A stretch of 60,223 bases of DNA, taken from positions 1-60,223 of the forward strand of contig NZ_BPMK01000022.1 of the NCBI RefSeq assembly GCF_019656455.1, in the 5' to 3' direction. Numbering within the stretch: position 1 is the stretch's first letter; each line of letters begins with the position of its first letter. The DNA comes from Noviherbaspirillum aridicola (GTDB lineage: Bacteria; Pseudomonadota; Gammaproteobacteria; Burkholderiales; Burkholderiaceae_D). Made by a program: the position numbers and the translations under genes. The notes under the pieces were generated by a model that was not told where the DNA came from, searched no databases, and worked only from the letters and a program-made list of their open reading frames with translations. Below, piece after piece: positions 51,833 through 60,223 of the stretch.

Positions 51833-53239
51833 TCAGGCCCCCATGTCCGGCGCCGGCATCGCTTCGGGCTTGAGCCGCGCGATCGCCTGCCGCAGCGCAT
51901 CGAAACACTGCGGATCGAGCGCGGTGCCGACGGTCTGCGACATCATTTCCAGCGCCTTCGGTATTGGAATCGCGCCGCGGTAGGGGCGCTCCGCGGTGAT
52001 GGCATCGAAGATGTCGGCGGTGGTGATGATCCGCGTCTCGATGCCTATCTCGTCCGCCGGCATCCCGCGCGGATAGCCGCCGCCGTCGAGGCGCTCGTGG
52101 TGCGCGGCGGCGACCCGGGCGAGTTCGGAGAATGCGCCGATACGGGAGAGGATGGTTTCGGTATGGACGGCATGCATCTTCACCGCCTCCCATTCTTCCC
52201 GGTCGAGCTTGCCCGCCTTGTCGAGCACGCTGTTGCTGACGCCGAGCTTGCCGACATCGTGCAGCAGCGCGCCGCGCTTGAGCCAGCGCCGCCGCGCCGG
52301 CGACAGGCCGAGCGCTTCCGCGATCATGTCGGTGTACAGCGCCACGCGCGCGCTGTGCCCGCTCGTGTACGGACTCTTGGAGTCGACCACCTGGCCGAAG
52401 GCCGCGGCGATATCGTCGAGATAGTCGTCGTCGAGCGGCACCTCGTGGCCCGCCGGTTCCAGCGCGCGCACCGCGCGGTCGACATCGGGCGATGCGAGCG
52501 TGGCCCAGAAGCCGCCGTCTTGCGCGGCGACGCGCTCGAATGCCTGCACCAGGCGCGGGTCGAACCAGGTGCCCGAGCGGCGCCGCACTTCAGCCATTGC
52601 GGCCTGGCGCCCGCCCGCGGTGTGGAAGACATCGACCACCTGGGCCAGCAGGGCGATGCGGGCGTGCACCGGAATCGCTTCGCCGGCCAGGCCCTCGGGC
52701 TTTCCCTTGCCGTTGAAATGTTCATCGAGGCTGTAGATGCCCGCCGCGACGCCCTCGGGAAAGCGCAACAGCCTGGCGATCCCGGCGCCGCGCTGGCAGC
52801 GGGTGGCGATCAGTTCCTGCGCGATTTCACCGCCATGGCGCAGGATGGTCAGCACGCTTCGGAAACGCTCGGCCAGGCCGGCCTTGAGCCCGGTATGGGT
52901 CAGCACGAACGAGAGCACCTGCGGCAGGCTGTCGCCCACCGTCTTGAAGTCGCGCTTGAATGACAGGTCGTCGGCGAGATACAGCTCGCAGATGCGCGCC
53001 GCGTTGCTGCTGCAGCCGAGATCCTTGAGCAGCAGCGCGTAGTAGAGCTCCCACAGCTGGTCGTCGGACAGCCCGGCTTCCCGCCCGACATGCATGCCGA
53101 TCCAGCAGCAGCGCACGCAGTGCCCCGGCGGCTGGCCTTCGGTGATGTCGAGCGCATAGCTCATCGCGCCGATGAGTTCGGAAAGCCTGATCGCCTCGGC
53201 TGGCGGATGCATGGGTGAAGCGAGGGCTTGCCGTTCCAT
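51833..53239 (-). CDS. HD-GYP phosphodiesterase with a degenerate second HD domain
   Basis: In this 468-aa protein the C-terminal half is a true HD-GYP domain: HDVGKLG with the metal-binding His-Asp, then HHERLDGGGYPRG containing GYP, expected to hydrolyse c-di-GMP. The N-terminal half repeats the fold, but its HD pair reads KD (ALLLKDLGCSSNAARICELY) and is likely non-catalytic. ATG 53239 begins 11 bases after the stop of the PAS-GGDEF-EAL gene, so the two form an operon. Confidence 0.88.
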   Translation of the reverse strand: MERQALASPMHPPAEAIRLSELIGAMSYALDITEGQPPGHCVRCCWIGMHVGREAGLSDDQLWELYYALLLKDLGCSSNAARICELYLADDLSFKRDFKTVGDSLPQVLSFVLTHTGLKAGLAERFRSVLTILRHGGEIAQELIATRCQRGAGIARLLRFPEGVAAGIYSLDEHFNGKGKPEGLAGEAIPVHARIALLAQVVDVFHTAGGRQAAMAEVRRRSGTWFDPRLVQAFERVAAQDGGFWATLASPDVDRAVRALEPAGHEVPLDDDYLDDIAAAFGQVVDSKSPYTSGHSARVALYTDMIAEALGLSPARRRWLKRGALLHDVGKLGVSNSVLDKAGKLDREEWEAVKMHAVHTETILSRIGAFSELARVAAAHHERLDGGGYPRGMPADEIGIETRIITTADIFDAITAERPYRGAIPIPKALEMMSQTVGTALDPQCFDALRQAIARLKPEAMPAPDMGA

Positions 53240-53250
53240 TGAATGCCTTG

Positions 53251-55731
53251 TCAGTTCGAATGAATGTTCATCTTGCCCAGGCCCGGCGGGGCGGAGGGAG
53301 CCGGCATCGGGCACTGCAGCGCGTCCAGCATGGGCGCAAGCTCCGCCGGCGGCACCGGCCGGCTGATCACATAGCCCTGCACCTGGTCGCAGGAAGTGCG
53401 GCGGAGGAAATCAAGGTGGTCGGTTCTTTCCACGCCCTCGGCGACCACGGTCAGGTTCAGCGCATGTGCGAGATCGATGATCGACTCGGCGAGGATGAGC
53501 GGATTGATGTCCGCGCCCGGTTGCTCGTCGAAAAAGGTACGGTCGAGCTTGAGGCAGTCCAGCGGGAATCTGCGCAGGTGGGACAGCGAGGAATAGCCGG
53601 TGCCGAAGTCGTCGATCGACAGTCTCACGCCGAGCGCCTTCAGCTCGCGCATGACGGCGGTCGCGAGGTCCTGGTCCGCCATCAGGGCCGATTCCGTGAT
53701 TTCCAGCTCCAGCGCATGCGGCGGCACCCCCTCCTCCGCCAGGATCCGGCGGACCGTGCCGACGATCGCATGGTCGTTCAGCTGGCGCGGCGACAGGTTC
53801 ACCGATACCGCGACCGGGCGTCCGCCGGCGCGCCACGCGGCCACCTGCCGCACGGCTTCGCGCAGCACCCAGTTGCCGATCTCGAGGATGCAGCCGTTTT
53901 CCTCGGCCAGCGCGATGAAGCGCGCGGGTGGAATGTTGCCGAGCTTGGGATGCCGCCAGCGGATCAGCGCCTCGACCGAGACGACCTGGAGGCGGTGCAT
54001 GCTGACCCGCGGCTGGTAATGCAGCATGAACTCGCCGCGCCCCGCCGCACCCCGCATGTCCTGCTGCAGCGTATGCCGCAGCAGCGCCTGTTCGCGCATC
54101 TCGGAGGTGAAGAAGCAATAGGTCGAACCGCCCTGCTCCTTGGCGCGATAGAGCGCGGTATCCGCCGCCGACAGCAAGGCTTCGCTGGTGGCCCCGTCCT
54201 GCGGATAGAGACTGATGCCGACCGAGCCGCCGACCTTGAGTTCCTGGGCATCGACGATGATCGGCGCCGACAGCGCATGCAGCAGCTTCTGCGCGATGCG
54301 GGAGGCCGACAGCCGCCCCTTGCGGCAATGCGCGACCACCACGAACTCATCGCCGCCGAGCCGGGCGACGAGGTCGTCCGGCCGCACGCAGCCACGCAGG
54401 CGGCGCGCCACTTCGCGCAGGAGTTCGTCGCCGAAACGGTGGCCGAGCGAATCGTTCACTTCCTTGAAGCGGTCGAGGTCGAGAAAGAAGACGCCGCGGG
54501 GAGTGCCGTCCCGCCGGTCTGCGAGGAGCGCCGACAGGTGGGTATCGAGCACGCTGCGGTTGGGCAGGTCGGTCAGCGTGTCGCGGGTGGCGAGCTTCTG
54601 TATCTGCTGCACCGTCCTGAACTCGCGCGTGACATCCGTCGTCGCGCCCCGGAAGCCGCGGTACTCGCCGTCGATGCAGTAGGGTTCGCCCGACATCCGG
54701 ACATGCCGGATGATGCCGGGATACTCCGGCAACGCGACCGCGAACACCAGGTCGCGAAAGGGCTCGCGCGCGGCGAAGCAGCGCAGGAATTCGAGCACGC
54801 CGCGCTCGTTCGGATCGTGCGCGGTGTAGCTCATCGGACGGCCGATGATCTCGTCTGGACGCAGGCCGAGGCGCTGCTGTATGCCCTCCGAGATGAAGGT
54901 GAACACGCCTTCCGTGTCGATCTCCCAGTACCAGTCCGATGACAGCTTGGCGAGGCTGCGGAAGCGTTCCTCCCGCAGCGCCAGTTCGCGCTCCGCCTCG
55001 ACCTGCGGCGAAATGTCCCTGCCCACCGCCACCAGCCCCTTGCGCTCGCCCGTCTGCGGATCGCGCACCGCGCGCAGGCTGATGCTGATCCAGAACACGC
55101 TGCCGTCGCGCCGGCGTCCGCGCGCCGTGGCGATCCCGCGCTGCCGGGTCGCGCGCGTGGCGACCGCCCGCTCGAGATCCTCCGCCACCAAAAAGTCGGA
55201 CGCCTTTCTGCCGACCATCTCCTCCGGCTGATAGCCGAAGAAATCGCGGTGCGAAGGAGAAACGTAGATGTAGCGGCCGTCCGTATCGAGATGCGCGATC
55301 ATGTCGCCGGCGTGCTCCGTCATCAGCCTGTGCTCGGCCTCGCTGTGCAGCAGTCGCTCGCGGCTTTCGTGGTGGGAGGTGATGTCGCACAGGCTGCCGA
55401 CGAATCCGATGACCGCGCCGGACGCGTCATGCCGGGGCGCCGCGTTGCTCAGCAGCCAGCGCACGCTGCCGTCGCTGCGCACGATCCGGTATTCCATCGT
55501 GTGATGCCGGCCGGCGCGCGCGCTGGCCGCGCCTTCCTCGAACAGCAGCGCATCGTCGGGATGGACGTAGCTTGTCCAGTCGTCGAAGCTGAATGCCTCG
55601 GGCGCGACGATCGCCGCCGATCCAGGATCGAGATAGATGCAGCGGCGATTCGTGTCCATTTCCCAGACGACGGAGCGCGCATCGTCTGCAAGACGGCGGG
55701 TGCCGTCCCGTTGATCCGTTTCGGGCGTCAT
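53251..55731 (-). CDS. Triple-PAS GGDEF-EAL protein
   Basis: This 826-aa protein has three PAS domains (about 15-120, 130-250, 260-380), then GGDEF (VARLGGDEFVVV, about 455-465) and EAL (SVEALIRWRHP, EITES, DDFGTGYSSL, KLDRTFF, AEGVER). Both active sites look complete. With the downstream HD-GYP gene it forms a two-gene c-di-GMP unit containing one synthase domain and two phosphodiesterase domains. No good ribosome site precedes the ATG. Confidence 0.93.
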   Translation of the reverse strand: MTPETDQRDGTRRLADDARSVVWEMDTNRRCIYLDPGSAAIVAPEAFSFDDWTSYVHPDDALLFEEGAASARAGRHHTMEYRIVRSDGSVRWLLSNAAPRHDASGAVIGFVGSLCDITSHHESRERLLHSEAEHRLMTEHAGDMIAHLDTDGRYIYVSPSHRDFFGYQPEEMVGRKASDFLVAEDLERAVATRATRQRGIATARGRRRDGSVFWISISLRAVRDPQTGERKGLVAVGRDISPQVEAERELALREERFRSLAKLSSDWYWEIDTEGVFTFISEGIQQRLGLRPDEIIGRPMSYTAHDPNERGVLEFLRCFAAREPFRDLVFAVALPEYPGIIRHVRMSGEPYCIDGEYRGFRGATTDVTREFRTVQQIQKLATRDTLTDLPNRSVLDTHLSALLADRRDGTPRGVFFLDLDRFKEVNDSLGHRFGDELLREVARRLRGCVRPDDLVARLGGDEFVVVAHCRKGRLSASRIAQKLLHALSAPIIVDAQELKVGGSVGISLYPQDGATSEALLSAADTALYRAKEQGGSTYCFFTSEMREQALLRHTLQQDMRGAAGRGEFMLHYQPRVSMHRLQVVSVEALIRWRHPKLGNIPPARFIALAEENGCILEIGNWVLREAVRQVAAWRAGGRPVAVSVNLSPRQLNDHAIVGTVRRILAEEGVPPHALELEITESALMADQDLATAVMRELKALGVRLSIDDFGTGYSSLSHLRRFPLDCLKLDRTFFDEQPGADINPLILAESIIDLAHALNLTVVAEGVERTDHLDFLRRTSCDQVQGYVISRPVPPAELAPMLDALQCPMPAPSAPPGLGKMNIHSN

Positions 55732-55876
55732 ATGGATGGTCGTGGTTGTTGGATGCCCGCGGAGCGGTCATGGGTCTCCCGCCGACATCAGATCATAAAA
55801 ACTTGATCTAAGGCAATAGCGACGTGAGGGTGGCGTGGCGGGCGCGCACGTCGGTGCCGGCCCATGCCAGCCGGCG

Positions 55877-58084
<2,208 letters not shown>

Positions 58085-58292
58085 GGAGTCCGGTCCGTGT
58101 AGACGGGTAATGTCGGCGCGGACGAGGCATGCCTTTCCGTCCACTGAAACCGCTGCCGCGGAGAAGTGTGCTGAATATACAGCAATAGCGCGTCCATGGC
58201 GCTTCCGGGTTCACGCGCGGCGTATGCGTTCAACGTTCTGATCCAGGCCAAAGGAGATGGCCGCGATGGCCCATTCGCGGCTGGCTTGGCTA

Positions 58293-58317
58293 GGATGGAA
58301 CCTCGCGGGTTCCATCC
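58293..58317. promoter_or_regulatory. Strong hairpin upstream of 58351
   Basis: A perfect 10-bp stem GGATGGAACC/GGTTCCATCC with a TCGCG loop lies 34 bases before the GTG start at 58351. With no T tract it could be an operator, mRNA stability element or leader structure. Confidence 0.4.
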
Positions 58318-58350
58318 CGGCTCACCGCGCATTCACTGAAAGGAAACGCC

Positions 58351-58737
58351 GTGCCCAAGTCCCAGACACAGCCTGAAGAGTCATCGCGCCAACCCTCGGT
58401 GGAACAGATGTATCAGGACTACTTCCAGGCATATTCGCAAGCGATGGCGGAGACCGTCGCCTACACGACGAAGATGACCAGCATTGCCATGCAGATCGCG
58501 CAGATCGCCGTGGCCGGCGGCATGAAGGCGGGCCACGCCGCCGCGCAGGGCCTGCCGGCCGCGGCGTCAGCGCGGCCGGAGGAAATGCCGCATGTGCCGG
58601 ACATCATGACAGGCGCCGCGCAACTGCAGAACATGATGATGAAGAACATGACCGACTGGCAGCAGCAGGTCCTGCGCACGCTGCCCGCCATGAACGGCAT
58701 CGGCCCCAACGGCGGCGGAGCCGGCGCATCCCGGTAA
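58351..58737 (+). CDS. Hypothetical helical (phasin-like) protein
   Basis: This 128-aa protein starts at GTG 58351 behind AAAGGAAA. The N-terminal region is an amphipathic helix (YQDYFQAYSQAMAETVAYTT, MTSIAMQIAQIAVAGGMKAG). The C-terminus is Met-rich (LQNMMMKNMTDWQQQ) and ends in Gly. It looks phasin-like in helicity only; no firm family. The BNR protein starts 4 bases after its stop, so they are probably co-transcribed. Confidence 0.55.
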   Translation: MPKSQTQPEESSRQPSVEQMYQDYFQAYSQAMAETVAYTTKMTSIAMQIAQIAVAGGMKAGHAAAQGLPAAASARPEEMPHVPDIMTGAAQLQNMMMKNMTDWQQQVLRTLPAMNGIGPNGGGAGASR

Positions 58738-58740
58738 TCC

Positions 58741-60102
58741 GTGCCTGCCTCTTCATCGTCGCTGCCGGCCGCACGCCTCCTGCTGGCCGGCGCGCTGCTG
58801 TCAACGCTGCTTTCCCCGCTGCTCCCCGCGCGTGCCGCGCCGCTGGTCTGGGAAGGCAGCGTCGGCATTGCCGACGGCCCCGGAGAGAAGGGACCGTGGC
58901 AGCAGAACGAGTCGCGCTATCGCTACGTGGACGACCCGACGATCTCGATCGGTCCCGACGGCGGCATCGCCGTGGCCTGGGTCGACCAGGCGAGCAAGGA
59001 TGTCTTCTTCCGCCGGCTGGGGCCGGACGGGCGGCCGCTGTCGGCGGCGCTGAACGTCTCGCGCAGCGGCGACACGTTTTCCTGGCTGCCCCGCATGGAA
59101 AGGGCGCCGGACGCGCAGGGGACCGTCTACCTGCTGTGGCAGGAGATCATCTTCTCCGGCGGCTCGCACGGCGGCGACATGCTGTTCGCCCGCTCCGGGG
59201 ATGACGGCCGCAGCTTTTCGCCGCCGCTCAACCTCTCGGCCTCGGTGGGCGGCGACGGCAAGGGCAGGATCAACGCGAAAACCTGGCACAACGGCAGCCA
59301 GGATCTCGCCGCCGGCCCCGGCGGCGAGGTGTACGCGGCCTGGACCGAGTATGACGGGGCGCTCTGGTTCACGCGCTCGGCCGACGGCGGCAAGACGTTT
59401 TCGCGTCCGCGGGTCGTCGCGGGCGAGGATCCCGCCAGGCCGGCGCGCGCGCCTTCGCTGGCGGTCGGCCGCGACAGGACGGTCTACCTGGCCTGGACAC
59501 ACGGCGAGGACGCGGGGGCGGACATCCACCTGGCGGTCTCGCGCGACGGCGGCGAGGCGTTCGGCAAGCCGGTCGCGGTGGCGCCGGCAGACGGCTACGC
59601 GGACGCGCCCAAGCTCGGCATCGGGCCGGACGGCGCGCTGCACCTGGCTTACGCGCAAAGCGACGGCGGACCGTTCGGCCGCTTCCGCATCAACTACACC
59701 CGTTCGGACGACGGCGGCCGCAGCTTCGCCCCGGCGCGCGACGTTTCGTCGCCGCTGCCGGGCAGGGCCGACAGTGCCCGCTTCCCGTATCTCGCCATCG
59801 ACGCCGCCGGTCGGCTGGCGATCGCCTATGAGCTTTTCCCCGATCACCGCCGCGACCCGCGCGGACTCGGCGTGACGGTCTCCGGCGACGGCGGGCGGTC
59901 GTTTTCGCCGCCGTCGGCCATTCCCGACAGCACGGGACCGGCGGGCGGCACCAACGGCAGCCACCAGGGATGGCTGATGGAAAAACTGGCGATGGACGAC
60001 AAGGGCAGGCTTGTCATCGTCAACAGCACGCTGGTGCAGGACAGGCTGAGCCGCGTGTGGCTGATGCGCGGCAAATCCGCGGCGCCCGCCGGTCCCCGCT
60101 AG
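58741..60102 (+). CDS. Exported BNR/Asp-box beta-propeller protein (sialidase-like)
   Basis: This 453-aa protein starts at GTG 58741 with a signal peptide (LLLAGALLSTLLSPLLPARA). At least five Asp-box repeats of the S-x-D-x-G-x-x-F type are visible (SGDDGRSFSP, SADGGKTFSR, SRDGGEAFGK, SDDGGRSFAP, SGDGGRSFSP), each marking one blade of a sialidase-type propeller. The catalytic Arg triad of true sialidases is not evident, so glycan binding is as likely as hydrolysis. Its stop (60100-60102) lies at the edge of the IS481 element, so the native C-terminus may have been cut. Confidence 0.85.
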   Translation: MPASSSSLPAARLLLAGALLSTLLSPLLPARAAPLVWEGSVGIADGPGEKGPWQQNESRYRYVDDPTISIGPDGGIAVAWVDQASKDVFFRRLGPDGRPLSAALNVSRSGDTFSWLPRMERAPDAQGTVYLLWQEIIFSGGSHGGDMLFARSGDDGRSFSPPLNLSASVGGDGKGRINAKTWHNGSQDLAAGPGGEVYAAWTEYDGALWFTRSADGGKTFSRPRVVAGEDPARPARAPSLAVGRDRTVYLAWTHGEDAGADIHLAVSRDGGEAFGKPVAVAPADGYADAPKLGIGPDGALHLAYAQSDGGPFGRFRINYTRSDDGGRSFAPARDVSSPLPGRADSARFPYLAIDAAGRLAIAYELFPDHRRDPRGLGVTVSGDGGRSFSPPSAIPDSTGPAGGTNGSHQGWLMEKLAMDDKGRLVIVNSTLVQDRLSRVWLMRGKSAAPAGPR

Positions 60103-60223
60103 GTGTGAAGTTGCAAGAGGTTATTTCGGTTGGTTGAGAGTCTGGACATTGGTGCTTTGCCGCCGATACCTTGGTGCGGGCGGTGCCAGTTGTAGTGGTG
60201 GTTCCACTGATGGAGCATTTCGG
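60099..60223 (-). CDS. IS481-family transposase, C-terminal fragment
   Basis: The minus-strand frame entering from the window edge encodes EMLHQWNHHYNWHRPHQGIG, then GKAPMSRL and NLLQLHT, ending at the stop codon 60099-60101. YNWHRPHQGIGGKAP is characteristic of the IS481 family, an integrase-like DDE group. The catalytic core lies outside the window. The stop codon overlaps the stop of the BNR protein on the other strand. Confidence 0.88.
   Translation of the reverse strand, partial: EMLHQWNHHYNWHRPHQGIGGKAPMSRLSTNRNNLLQLHT
60104..60223 (-). mobile_element. End of an IS481-family element
   Basis: The sequence TGTGAAGTTGCAAGAGG from 60104 starts with TGT, as IS481-family termini do, and lies inside the transposase 3' end. 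I infer that the IS begins here, so that the transposase uses a flanking stop codon. The other end is outside the window. Confidence 0.5.

Overview
The window looks like part of a betaproteobacterial genome, most likely Burkholderiales (Oxalobacteraceae-like). This is inferred from the IS3/IS407-type end, the hybrid-kinase styles, the Nor cluster and the high-GC stress genes; no rRNA or housekeeping marker is present to confirm it. Two compositional regions are visible by eye. Positions 1 to about 28.8 kb are moderate in GC with mixed codon use. From about 28.9 kb to the end the sequence is strongly GC-rich, with long antisense open frames that I treat as shadows. The window starts inside an IS3-family element and ends inside an IS481-family element.

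Left region (1-28.8 kb). After the IS3 end come a receiver-like protein, a membrane hybrid histidine kinase, small proteins and a class I cytochrome c. A minus-strand nitric oxide reductase operon follows, in transcription order a 36-aa membrane ORF, norC, norB, norQ and norD. NorC is unusual in carrying a second cytochrome c domain. Next are two small paralogous helical proteins, a PAS-GGDEF-EAL protein, a coupled response regulator and multi-PAS hybrid kinase, a NUDIX hydrolase, a decayed GGDEF tail, and a three-gene minus-strand operon that includes a TerB-like/BRCT protein. A DUF6471-type regulator with a palindromic operator lies just upstream of a Tn7-like transposition operon (tnsA, tnsB, tnsC, tniQ). 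The fifth gene of that operon encodes a protein with a DUF4096 (IS5-type) C-terminal domain and an N-terminal part that may be TnsE-like. A strong terminator and repeated AGTTCAGG motifs follow, as expected of a transposon end, close to the compositional boundary.

Right region (28.9-60.2 kb). This is a signalling and stress block. It encodes an HSL-type esterase, two hybrid kinases, a third member of the small helical family, and a DUF2382/YsnF-like stress protein. It also has an isoprenylcysteine-methyltransferase-like membrane protein behind a MerR-type promoter, a glycosyltransferase, a hemerythrin, a DUF421 protein and proline iminopeptidase. Two Hsp20 chaperones, an SPW-repeat protein, a two-RCK K+ channel with its small membrane partner, an SDR, a phosphoribosyltransferase and RNase Z follow. 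After these come a divergent HxlR/thioesterase pair with a tandem operator, a cold-shock/DUF1294 protein, a two-gene c-di-GMP operon (PAS-GGDEF-EAL plus HD-GYP), a CACHE-type hybrid kinase and a BNR-repeat exported protein next to the terminal IS.

The common themes are redox/NO and envelope stress, and dense two-component and c-di-GMP signalling. Several signalling domains are shared between proteins on both sides of the composition boundary. The most novel-looking element is the fifth gene of the Tn7-like operon. The di-haem NorC with its 36-aa partner, and the family of three small helical proteins, come next.
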